Shown: positions 53,238 through 62,963 of the stretch, piece after piece | How positions within the stretch are numbered: the stretch's first letter is position 1 | Layout: every line of letters begins with the position of its first letter | DNA from: Acidobacteriota bacterium | GTDB lineage: Bacteria > Acidobacteriota > Terriglobia > Acidiferrales > UBA7541 | Length of the DNA: 64,000 nucleotides | Direction: 5' to 3' | Assembly (NCBI GenBank): GCA_003223325.1 | Contig: QHYS01000057.1 | Location: forward strand, 1-64,000 | Notes under the pieces: generated by a model | Seen by the model: only the letters and a program-made list of their open reading frames with translations | Database searches by the model: none | What the model was told of the DNA's origin: nothing | Program-made: the position numbers and the translations under genes

Positions 53238-54034
53238 TAGAGGGCTCCTCCTGTTTTTGGCTTTCAAAACCCAGGGATATTTTGCGGCGAAGTACACTCC
53301 ATTCATTTGCAGTTGTCAAGGACAGGGAGACCAGGGAGACTTCCGTCGGTCGCCGGAAATCCTTCCTCGATGCGCCTGGTTCCGTCAGAACAAACTTGGA
53401 GAAGTGACTGTCGTCGATAAGCGTTTTGCTCTGCAGGTATAGCGATACCGGGATTCAATTCCACTCCCCTGTAAGTCCCTTATCACCGTATGGCTATAGA
53501 CACGAGACCTTAATTGTTGCCATTTGCTGCATCTATTTGTTGTTGGTACGGCCAAGTCGCCTGATAGTCCAACGCCGAAGCCCCGCCGAATCTGTTAAGC
53601 AAAGACGTTAACTTTTCAGTTGGAAGGGTTGTTACCAATCAACCCGACCGAAAGACCGAAACAACTGCTCGTTACCGTTGATTCGAGGTCGCGGCTGTGA
53701 AATCGTCCAGAAGAAGCGTGGCCGCTGGCGCTTTGTAGGCACACGAGAAATGGTAGTCTGGGTTCAGTAATGCTTGGGCACTAAGGTCCTGCCCCTTCAA
53801 AAGGTGAGCGAGATTTTCCGCCTGCGAATACGTCAGTTTGAACATAATCTCGACCTTGCCATCGGTGAACGCACTTACATCCGGGGAGTATTTTCGGCGA
53901 ATAGCCGGTGCCGGCTCTCGCGATGGTGAAATGATTTTCGACGGCGAAATCTACTTCAGGTTGTCGGTTGGATTTTTCCACGGTCGACTTTTTGGCGAGA
54001 ACGGACTGGAAAGTTTTGGTCGCAATGAGGGTTA

Positions 54035-54106
54035 TAGCCCTGACGGGAATCGAACCCGTGTTTCCAGATTGAGAATCTGGTGTGCTAACCCCTGCACCAC
54101 AGGGCC
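54035..54106 (-). tRNA. tRNA-Glu (anticodon CTC)
   Basis: GGCCCTG-TG-GTGC..GCAC-A-CCAGA-TTCTCAA-TCTGG-AAAC-ACGGG-TTCGATT-CCCGT-CAGGGCT-A folds as a 72-nt cloverleaf; CCA not encoded. Confidence 0.95.
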
Positions 54107-54512
54107 ATCGAAGGCAAGTTTAGCAGGATTTCACAAAGCGCGGGACTGGTCGAGCACGTGGCCTGGTTTTCGGTGTCGGTACAAATACTCGCCTCGGCTG
54201 GTCCGCTCTCATTGCGGCTGTCTCTGTCATGAGTTGGGCGTATCGTTCAAGCTCAGTCTTTGGGATAAGGCAGTGCCTTGTTGCAACATCCGTACCCGTT
54301 TGAGGCCGCGTCCTAACCCTTAGACGATACCGCCGCGGAAGAAAAGCATAGAAATCTTCGCATGAGCGGTTCGTCAACGTATCTTGTCGATGAGTGTAGC
54401 CGTTGGACTCAAATTCGTGAACCCAACATTTGCCCGATTGGATATCAAGTAAGCCTTTCACTATCGATGTGAGCCTGTTTCACTTGGCTTGGCGGGTACG
54501 AAATACGAACTT

Positions 54513-55412
54513 CTAGTGTAGGCCGGCCTGTCCGAGCATTTCCAAGAACTGCCTGTGCGTCCGCATATCGATTGACTCGGCGACCAGTCTCCCGGAGCGG
54601 TCATACACAAAACTCTTCGGAATTCCATTGATCTGGAATAGCTCGTTCACTTTTCGTCCCGAATCCAGAAGAACCGGATAGGTGACGTTTCGCTTGGCAA
54701 TGAACGGCTTTACCTTCGTCACGTCCTCATCTGAGATGCCTAGTATCACGAATCCTTGGTCTTTGAACCGCTCGTACAGGCTTTCGAGATCAGGCATCTC
54801 CTTGAGACAGGGTGGGCACCAGGTGGCCCAGAAGTTGACCAATACTACTTTGCCGCCGAGATCCCTCAGCGTCCAACTTTGCCCCTGCAAGTCTGTCAAC
54901 GTGAAATTCGCGCCCTGACGCCGCTCGTCGTCTGCATCAATTTTCGACAACGCTGCGGCAAACTGCAAATCGTCCAAGGACGCCTGAACATGCTCGTATC
55001 GCACGAGCTGCGCGAGCTCGACATAGGGAACCCCAGGTTGTCCCGGCTTTGAGTGGATCGGTTGCTCGCGGAGCGAATCCGCCAACGTGGTTGCGACCTC
55101 TTGTAGCGCGTCGTATCCAAAGTCGCCCTCGGTTGACAAGCTTGCAAGCTGAACAGCCAGGCGCAGTTTATTCGGCGTCACAGGAAGCTGTCGAATCGCA
55201 GACGCCAGCTGTCTGGTCTTGCGAGCCCTTGCCTCGTCCGACCTCTGACGAAGTCCATCCAGATCCTTGGCGATAGGCGCCTCTTGGCTGCTCCACGCGA
55301 TCGGCCGCTTTTGCGCGCCGGCAGGGTATGGACTCGCGAGCAACCATGCAAGGATCGGCGGTGTCAGAATGAACGCCATTCCTTGTGCAAGACTTAGCTG
55401 CCGTCGAATCAT
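54513..55412 (-). CDS. TlpA-family thiol:disulfide oxidoreductase, secreted/anchored
   Basis: FTLTDLQGQSWTLRDLGGKVVLVNFWATWCPPCLKEMPDLE; INGIPKSFVYDRSGRLV. Confidence 0.93.
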   Translation of the reverse strand: MIRRQLSLAQGMAFILTPPILAWLLASPYPAGAQKRPIAWSSQEAPIAKDLDGLRQRSDEARARKTRQLASAIRQLPVTPNKLRLAVQLASLSTEGDFGYDALQEVATTLADSLREQPIHSKPGQPGVPYVELAQLVRYEHVQASLDDLQFAAALSKIDADDERRQGANFTLTDLQGQSWTLRDLGGKVVLVNFWATWCPPCLKEMPDLESLYERFKDQGFVILGISDEDVTKVKPFIAKRNVTYPVLLDSGRKVNELFQINGIPKSFVYDRSGRLVAESIDMRTHRQFLEMLGQAGLH

Positions 55413-55421
55413 GTGTAAACC

Positions 55422-56144
55422 TTATTTATTCAATTTATTCGTGCGCCTGAGGTGGGCCCTGTCCTTCTCATTCTCCTCGCAGGAATAGGACATGATCTCG
55501 GTGTTCTGGCGTTTGATGGGCAGAGTGACAGACCAAGGTTCGGTATAAAACTTGGGGTCCTCGAAACGGACGGTCCACTTGATATTGTCCGCGTCGACCT
55601 TTTGAAAACGCTCGACCAGATGCAGTTGGTCGCTGTGCTGATGGCCGGCGGTATCGAGCCAGGTCCGATCGTTGAGACCGACCGTATCGACCACTAAAGT
55701 GTCTCCTTCCCAGTGGCCGATCGAATCGCCAAACCACGTCGGGTCCACATCGCTCGGATGGCTGCGTCCATCGGTGTTGATAATTCGGAAAGTGCGCTGA
55801 TTCTCAAACAAGATGGCCGTCACCGCAGGCGTCTGAACGATCTGGAAGGGCATGAGGCCCGCTTGAATTCCTCTCGCCGGGCCGATGGGCAAGCACTGCG
55901 TCAACGGATCATCGATTTCGTCTTCTTTTTTGAAGAGGTCGGCGGCGTAAGGGGTAAACGGAGGCTGATGACCGAGCGGTTTGGAAATGTCCGGCGTAAA
56001 AGGCGCCGACCAAACTCCATTCAGATCCGGCGGACCCGACGCTTGGGCACCGCCCGCGGGGCGTCCGGAACATGCAGTAAAAAACGGCAGGGCGAGGAGG
56101 GCAACAATGACCCCGATGAACGCTGAGCGAGAAGGGTGACTCAT
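55422..56144 (-). CDS. lipoprotein of uncharacterised family, partner of DUF6152 gene (copy 2)
   Basis: Lipobox-like FFTACSG; PDLNGVWSAPF; FGDSIGHWEGDTLVVDTVGLNDRTWLDTAGHQHSDQLHLVERF. Confidence 0.82.
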   Translation of the reverse strand: MSHPSRSAFIGVIVALLALPFFTACSGRPAGGAQASGPPDLNGVWSAPFTPDISKPLGHQPPFTPYAADLFKKEDEIDDPLTQCLPIGPARGIQAGLMPFQIVQTPAVTAILFENQRTFRIINTDGRSHPSDVDPTWFGDSIGHWEGDTLVVDTVGLNDRTWLDTAGHQHSDQLHLVERFQKVDADNIKWTVRFEDPKFYTEPWSVTLPIKRQNTEIMSYSCEENEKDRAHLRRTNKLNK

Positions 56145-56159
56145 TTTCGCGGTCCAGGC

Positions 56160-56567
56160 TCAGTTCTTATCGTAGGCTTTGATGTTTCCAGGGCCGACCG
56201 TGAGTTGGTGGCCATCCTGAAACGTAATCGTCGTGCAAGCAACTAGATGGGCGCCATCTCGGGCACGAAAACCCTTGGCCGTGAGCATGTCGCCGGGTTT
56301 GACGGTATCTTTTCGCCATCCCTGCCGGGAAAGAATATTGGGGGGGCTTCCCTCAAAGGCCCAGTTCACCACTTTGCCGTTCGCGTCTTTGACGTCCAGG
56401 TAGAAGTAGATGTGCGGATTCATGAACTCCATTTTGGTGACCACTCCGGTGAGCGTCACAGGTTTGGTCTCGTCAAATTCCACGCTGAATCCGTGGTGCG
56501 CCACCACCGGCGCGGCGAATACGAACGCAGAGGCAAGCGCCAGGGCACAGAAAAGAGTGCTTCGCAT
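56160..56567 (-). CDS. DUF6152-family secreted protein (copy 2)
   Basis: MRSTLFCALALASAFVFAAPVVAHHGFSVEFDETKPVTLTGVVTKMEFMNPHIYFYLDVKDANGKVVNWAFEGSPPNIL; GGAGG RBS. Confidence 0.88.
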   Translation of the reverse strand: MRSTLFCALALASAFVFAAPVVAHHGFSVEFDETKPVTLTGVVTKMEFMNPHIYFYLDVKDANGKVVNWAFEGSPPNILSRQGWRKDTVKPGDMLTAKGFRARDGAHLVACTTITFQDGHQLTVGPGNIKAYDKN

Positions 56568-56660
56568 AAATTTCCTCCAGGAGCAGCTCCCTAAGCCGTT
56601 TATATGCCAGCGATCCGTGCGGGTCAAGCATCGCGGGCGCACCAAGAGGACAAGCGCGCG

Positions 56661-58173
56661 TCATTCGGGCTTGGCCGAGGCTAGCGTTGCGGCGCCGGTG
56701 TCCGGCGCGCCGTGCCAGGGCCATTCGCCGCGCCGGAAGGCACGGAAGAAATAGAGCACGAGACCCGCAATAAGCAGCACGATGGCGTAACGAATTTCGC
56801 GCAGGAAATTCGGCCGCGAAATCAGAATGTAGACAAATCCCGCGATAGCGCAGAGCGCCGGCAACGGATAGAGCCACATGCGGAAGGGCCGCGGCATGTC
56901 TGGTTGCCGGGCCCGCAAGATCAACAGGCCCACCTGCTGCAATAAAAATTGCAGCAGGATGCGGATCACGACGAGCGCCGCGATCACGTCGGCCAATTGC
57001 AAAAAGCAGAACGCCGCCGCGACCACTCCCATCACCAGCAGCGAAACATTGGGGAATTTGTGTCGCGGATGAAGCCGGCCGAAAACTTCGAAATAATTTC
57101 CGTCCAGAGCGGCGGCGTAAGGCACACGCGAATATCCCAGGAGTAAAGAGAAGATCGATCCGAAGGCGGTCCAGATAATCAGCAGAGTGGCCAGCTTGCC
57201 GGCCCAGCCGCCATAAATCTGTTGCATGAAAACGGCAATAACCGAGGAGCGCGCGTTTTCGCTCGTTTGCCCCTGGAGCTGCTGCCAGGGAATCACGCCC
57301 CGAAATGAGTACCGCGCGCGGCACGTTGCGCTCTGGCTTCTCCACTTCACCCGCCAGATAACAGATGTTGTAGTAACCCCAATAATCGTATGCCGTCACG
57401 AGCAGCGCCGCTCCAAGCCCGGTAAAGAAGTTCATCGAAGGCGTGAACGCGCCTGGCGGAAAATCGAAAGCTTGGGCGGCATGAAAATGCGTGATGCCGG
57501 CGGAGATCACCCAGGCAACCGTAACGAGTACGCCTCCCCACAACCACTTCGAGAGACGCCCGATGCTGGTGATCCGCCGATAGAGCAGCGCGACGGCAAA
57601 GGCGCATGTGCCTATGGCCAGCCAGGTGCCGGGCGTGATGACCACATTCGTTTCCAGCCGTCCGAGCAGCGGGATGGCCAGATGCACATTGCCCCGTAGC
57701 AACACTCCGCGCAGATTGGGCCAGAGAAAACCTGCGTACGCGGCGAGCCCGATGCAGCCGGAAGCAATCGAGAGCGGCGCGCTGAAGGTCAACTGCCAAA
57801 TGAAGAGAAACGACATCATCCGGCCGAGGCCCTTCGGCCCATAAATCTGTTTCAGATATTCGTAGGGCCCGCCAGCGCGCGGCATGGACGCGCCCAGTTC
57901 GGCGACTACCAGGCCGTCGCAGACGGAAAGCGCCGCACCGAGAATCCATCCGACGAGCGCCTGCGGACCGTGCATCGCGGCAACCACCAGCGGCAGCGTG
58001 ATGAATGGGCCGACGCCGATCATGTCCAGCATGTTCAGCGCGACGGCACTGCCGAGGCCCATGCCGCGGATCAGATTTTGAGATGGCTGCGGAGAATGGG
58101 CCTGTGACTGGTGCAAACCGGAGGAATCTTGCCGCCAACTTTGGGCCGCACCGTCTTTGGTGGAAGAGGTCAC
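56661..58173 (-). pseudogene. APC-family amino acid permease with internal deletion/frameshift near 57.3 kb
   Basis: N-part ALNMLDMIGVGPFITLPLVVAAMHGPQALVGWILGA...GEVEKPERNVPRAVLIS; C-part GVIPWQQLQGQTSENARSSVIAVFMQQIYGGWAGKLATLLIIWTAFGSIFSLLLGYSRVPYAAALDG in another frame. Confidence 0.88.
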
Positions 58174-58185
58174 AGCGTCGGGCGC

Positions 58186-59322
58186 TCAGGCGCAGGCGCT
58201 GACTGCGGCTTCCAGCACGCGGCGGTAATAAGCCTCGTAATGAGGGATTACGTCCTCGGCGCAGAATCGGCGGCGCGCATCTTCGCGGGCGCGCCGGCCC
58301 ATCTCTCTGCCGCGATCGGCGCGCGAAAGAATTTCGACAGCAAAGCGCCCGGCGGAAGCGACGTCGCGCGGTTCGACAAGATAACCGTCGACGCCGTGCT
58401 CAACGACGTCGGGCATGCCGCCGGCCGTCGTGCCGATCACGGGCACTTCGCAAGCCATCGCTTCGAGCGCCGCGAGACCAAACGCTTCGAGATCGGAGGG
58501 CAGCAGGAAAAGGTCGGCTACGCCGAGTTTTTCATAAACGCGATCTTGCTTGCCCAGCAGGAAGACGTCTTTTGTAAGCCCCTTGCGCCGGATCGCCCAT
58601 TCGACGGCGCCGCGGTCGGGGCCGTCGCCCATAAGCACAAGCTTCGCGGGCATCTTGCTGCGGACCAAATCGAAAATCTCTAGGACGTCAGGAACGCGCT
58701 TGACCGGCCGGAAATTCGATAGGTGCATCAGAATGGGCTCGCCGTTGGGCGCCCATTGTGCGCGCAAAGCGGGGTCATCCTTGCGGCAGTAGACATCGCA
58801 ATTGACGAAATTGGGAATGACCTCGATGGGCCGCTTGATGTCGAAAACTTCGATGGTTTTCTTTTTCAGGTAGTTCGAGATGCACGTCACGCCGTCGGAC
58901 TGTTCGATGGAAAAGCGCGTGATGGGCAGAAAGCTGCGATCGTTTCCGACCAGAGTGATATCCGTGCCGTGTAGCGTGGTGATAAAGGGCAGCCGGCGCG
59001 GGGCAGCCATGGAGCGCGCCAGTAGGGCGCTGACCGAATGCGGAATTGCGTAGTGCACATGCAGCAGGTCGAGACGCGCGGATTCCGCCACTTCCAACAT
59101 TTTTACTGAGAGCGTGAGCGTGTAAGGCGCATGATCGAAGAGCGGGTAATTGGAAACCTCTACTTCGTGGAACGTGATGCGGTCGTTTGCCGTGAGACGC
59201 ACCGGCGGCGCATAACTGATGAAATGCACATCATGGCCGCGAGCCGCCAGTTCCATGCCTAATTCCGTGGCAACTACCCCCGATCCACCGTAGGTGGGAT
59301 AGCACGTGATTCCGATTTTCAT
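58186..59322 (-). CDS. bshA: N-acetyl-alpha-D-glucosaminyl L-malate synthase (BshA-type glycosyltransferase)
   Basis: [103 protein letters not shown]. Confidence 0.92.
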   Translation of the reverse strand: MKIGITCYPTYGGSGVVATELGMELAARGHDVHFISYAPPVRLTANDRITFHEVEVSNYPLFDHAPYTLTLSVKMLEVAESARLDLLHVHYAIPHSVSALLARSMAAPRRLPFITTLHGTDITLVGNDRSFLPITRFSIEQSDGVTCISNYLKKKTIEVFDIKRPIEVIPNFVNCDVYCRKDDPALRAQWAPNGEPILMHLSNFRPVKRVPDVLEIFDLVRSKMPAKLVLMGDGPDRGAVEWAIRRKGLTKDVFLLGKQDRVYEKLGVADLFLLPSDLEAFGLAALEAMACEVPVIGTTAGGMPDVVEHGVDGYLVEPRDVASAGRFAVEILSRADRGREMGRRAREDARRRFCAEDVIPHYEAYYRRVLEAAVSACA

Positions 59323-59468
59323 ATGATCGCGGCTTCACTCCGCCTTTGTCTGTGTCGCCAATTCGAGGGCCAACCATGTTACACCATCTCTAGAAACACC
59401 TGCGGCGGGCAAACGGCGGGCAAACCGATCCAAAGGTCGGGACTAACCTTTCCTACAGGTGGTGGGAT

Positions 59469-62429
59469 ATGCTATGGGGCAGCGTGAAGGCGGAGATCAC
59501 AGAACGCGCAGGAGAGCCGCAGGTGCGCAGGAATCTCGGAGTTGGCGCACTCGCACTGGTTTTTCTAACGCTGACGGTCGTCGCGCTGGTGCTTTCGGGC
59601 GCTGTGCGTGGGCAGGCGCCGGCTGCGGCACCTTCGGCGCCAAATGATCCGAATAGCGCCGCGGCGGCTGCCTGGGAGTGGCCTACGCCCGATGCGCGTC
59701 CTCTCGAAATCGATCGCGGCGCCGCAGGGCTCTGGCAAACCCTGCTGAAGCTGCATACGCGCGCAAGTCTTCTGATGCTGACCGCGCATCCCGACGACGA
59801 AGACGGCGGCATGCTCACCTACCAATCGCGCGGGCACGGCGTGCGGGCGATTCTACTCACGCTAAACCGCGGCGAGGGCGGCCAGAACGTGATGTCTGAC
59901 GATTTCTGGGACGCGCTGGGCCTGGTGCGGACCGAAGAACTGCTAGCGGCCGACCGTTATTACGATGTGCAGCAGTTCTGGGGCACAGTGGCGGATTTCG
60001 GATTTTCGAAAAGGCGCGAGGAAGCGCTTGAAGTTTGGGGGCATGACCGGCTGCTCGAGGATGCCGTGCGCGTAGTGCGCATGACGCGCCCGCTGGTGAT
60101 TACATCTGTCTTCGTCGGTGGACCCACGGACGGCCATGGGCAGCATGGAGCCGCCGGACAAATTGCGCAGGAAGTGTTCGCAGCGGCTGGCGACCCGAAG
60201 ATGTTTCCGCAGCAAATTCGCGCCGGGCTGCGGCCCTGGTCACCCGTAAAGATGTACGCGCGCGTGCCGATTTTCCCGATTACCGATAAGGGCATGCTCG
60301 ATTCGGCCACGGGAAAGTACCATCCCGTGCGCTTTTATGATTTTGTTCACAACACGTGGACGGAAGGGCCCCTGAGCACGAATTTGGAAATTCCCGAGGG
60401 CGACGGCGATCCCCTGCTGGGTGCGAGCTTCACGCAGATCGCGCGGCAAGGCTGGTCGTTGCAGAAATCGCAGAATGGCGGAGGCGGAATTCCGCTCTCC
60501 GCACCCCTTGCAGCGCCGTACCACCGTTTCGGCTCATCGATTCCGGCCGCTGATAAAGAGCAATCGTATTTCGACGGCGTGGACACTTCTGTGGCTGGCA
60601 TCGCCGATCTCGCCAGCGGCCCGGATAATGCCTTCTTGAAAGAGGGGCTGGGCCGCATCAATTCCGTGGTGGAGCAGGCCATGACGGGTTTTTCCGCCAG
60701 CGAGCCGGAAAAAATCGCGCCGCTCATGGCCGAAGGACTGAAGGAGACCAATGCGCTCATCGCGCTGGTGGCAAACAGCAAGCTTTCCGAGCAAGCGAAA
60801 TACGATGTGAGCTACGAGTTGCGTGCCAAACAGGACCAATTTCAAAAGGCGATTCTTCAGGCGCTGAACCTTTCACTCGAAGCCACGGTCGCTCCCGAGC
60901 GCGAGCCCAACCGCGGGAATCCTCTTTTCGCATTGCCTGCGGAAACGATGAGATCGCTTGTGCCCAGCGCGCAGTTCGTCGTGCGTGTGCACCTGAATAA
61001 CGCGGGCACGACAGCGCTGGCGCTCAACCGCATTTGGCTGCAGAGTCCGGCAGGCGAATCGTGGAGCGTATCAGCCGATTCCGCCACACCCACCCCGGCG
61101 AACTTGGAAGCGCGGCATGCTTTGGATCAGCGCTTCAACGTGAAGCCGCCGCAAGATGCCGCGCTGACGCGTCCTTACTTCTCGCGGCCCAACGAAGAGC
61201 TGCCCTATTACGACAAATTGGACGAACGCTACCGCAATTGCTCGTTTGCTCCTTATCCCCTGGCGGCCTGGGTTGAATTCAGCTATATGGGCGTGCCGTT
61301 GCGCGTCGGCCAGGTGATCCAGACCGTGCAGCAGCAGACCGGCCAAGGCATCGTGCTCAATCCGCTGGAGGTGACGCCCGCGGTTTCTGTGAGGATCTTC
61401 CCCGATGCCGGCATCACGCCACTCGGCTCGAAATCCTTCGCGCTTTCAGCGCAAGTACACAGCGAAGCGCAAACAGGTGCGAAAGGCACGGTGCGGCTGG
61501 ATCTGCCCGATGGCTGGCACTCCGAGCCAGCCTCGGCTCCCTTTGCGCTCGAGCGCGCCGGCCAGGAACAAATCGTGCGCTTCGAGGTGATCGCCGATCG
61601 CCTGGAGACCAAGGCGTACACGGTGACTGCGGTCGCCGAATCTGGCGGGCGGCAATATCGCGAAGGCTTCATCACCGCGGGCTATCCAGGACTGCGCCCC
61701 TATAACCTTTACGTTCCGGCTACCTACCGCACCTCCGGCGTGGACGTGAAAATTTCTCAAGGAGTGCGGGTCGGATATGTGATGGGCACGGGCGATACAG
61801 TGCCGCAGTCACTCGAAGATCTCGGAGTCCACGTGCAACTCCTGAACGCGCAAGACATCTCTAGCGGCGATCTGCAAAAATACGATGTCATTTTGCTGGG
61901 GGTGCGCGCATATACGGCCCGGCCGGAACTCGCTACCAACCACAAGCGGCTGCTCGAATACGTGCGCAATGGGGGCGTGGTGATCGTGCAGTATCAGTCC
62001 GTGCAGTACGATCACAATTTCGGGCCCTATCCTTATACTTTGCCCAATGATGCCGAGCGCGTGGTGGACGAACGCTCGCCCGTCGTGTTCGTTGACCCGA
62101 AAAGCCCGGTGCTCACCTGGCCCAACCAGATCAACCAATCGGATTTTGCTGGCTGGGTCGAGGAACGAGGGCACAGCTTCCTAAAAACATGGGACCCGCA
62201 ATACGTCGCGCCGCTCGAAACCCATGATGCGGATCAAAAGCTACAGAAAGGTGGTTTGGTTTACGCACGATATGGGCGGGGAGTCTACGTCTACGTGGCC
62301 TTCGCGTTGTATCGGCAATTGCCGGACGGCGTCGCGGGCGCGTATCGGCTCTTTGCCAATTTACTGAGCTTGCCGCGCAATCCGGCGCTCAAGCAGCCCT
62401 CCGGCGCTAACAACAGCGCCCGCCGCTAG
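59469..62429 (+). CDS. large PIG-L family deacetylase with C-terminal accessory domains
   Basis: LLMLTAHPDDEDGGMLTYQSRGHGVRAILLTLNRGEGGQN; N-terminal TM; C-terminal segment LQKYDVILLGVRAYTARPELATNHKRLLEYVRNGGVVIVQYQS. Confidence 0.92.
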   Translation: MLWGSVKAEITERAGEPQVRRNLGVGALALVFLTLTVVALVLSGAVRGQAPAAAPSAPNDPNSAAAAAWEWPTPDARPLEIDRGAAGLWQTLLKLHTRASLLMLTAHPDDEDGGMLTYQSRGHGVRAILLTLNRGEGGQNVMSDDFWDALGLVRTEELLAADRYYDVQQFWGTVADFGFSKRREEALEVWGHDRLLEDAVRVVRMTRPLVITSVFVGGPTDGHGQHGAAGQIAQEVFAAAGDPKMFPQQIRAGLRPWSPVKMYARVPIFPITDKGMLDSATGKYHPVRFYDFVHNTWTEGPLSTNLEIPEGDGDPLLGASFTQIARQGWSLQKSQNGGGGIPLSAPLAAPYHRFGSSIPAADKEQSYFDGVDTSVAGIADLASGPDNAFLKEGLGRINSVVEQAMTGFSASEPEKIAPLMAEGLKETNALIALVANSKLSEQAKYDVSYELRAKQDQFQKAILQALNLSLEATVAPEREPNRGNPLFALPAETMRSLVPSAQFVVRVHLNNAGTTALALNRIWLQSPAGESWSVSADSATPTPANLEARHALDQRFNVKPPQDAALTRPYFSRPNEELPYYDKLDERYRNCSFAPYPLAAWVEFSYMGVPLRVGQVIQTVQQQTGQGIVLNPLEVTPAVSVRIFPDAGITPLGSKSFALSAQVHSEAQTGAKGTVRLDLPDGWHSEPASAPFALERAGQEQIVRFEVIADRLETKAYTVTAVAESGGRQYREGFITAGYPGLRPYNLYVPATYRTSGVDVKISQGVRVGYVMGTGDTVPQSLEDLGVHVQLLNAQDISSGDLQKYDVILLGVRAYTARPELATNHKRLLEYVRNGGVVIVQYQSVQYDHNFGPYPYTLPNDAERVVDERSPVVFVDPKSPVLTWPNQINQSDFAGWVEERGHSFLKTWDPQYVAPLETHDADQKLQKGGLVYARYGRGVYVYVAFALYRQLPDGVAGAYRLFANLLSLPRNPALKQPSGANNSARR

Positions 62430-62963
62430 CCATTTTCGAAATCCGCGAATCCGCCTCCACATATTCACACTCGATCAAGTAGTCCCTTGGGGCCGATCCT
62501 TCCAAGACGAGCATTTGCCTGAATCCTTCCATCGTCTGGCGATTCTCGAATTGTGCCCGATGTCAGAATTTTTCCGCTGCTTACTCTAGACGGCCGCCCG
62601 TCATCTTACGTCACCGTGATCTCGGACCAACTCCGCGGGGTTTGTGAAATCTCGATTGAGACCGTGCCGTACGAATTTCAGCGCGGCGGAAACCAAATGA
62701 TGCGAATTCGCGCACTTATGTAAGCGTGCCTCGGAAGGCGCGTTTTCGGGTAGTGCTCATTTGAATTTCGACAGAATCTAGGAACTCAAATTGGGGCGCT
62801 ACCCCTTTTCGGCGGACTTATTGCATTGCTACTGAATGTGGTAGACTCCGCCGAGACCGGCCCGCGGAGCAAAACCAGGGTGGCCGAGGCCTAGTAATCT
62901 TCTACTTCCTTGCTCCCGGTCAGGAACCAGCAACTCAGCACTCCGAAATAGGGAGGCTTAACT

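Noticed and set aside
54035-54106. Possible genomic island at tRNA-Glu
   Set aside because: No integrase, mobility gene or duplicated tRNA end seen nearby.
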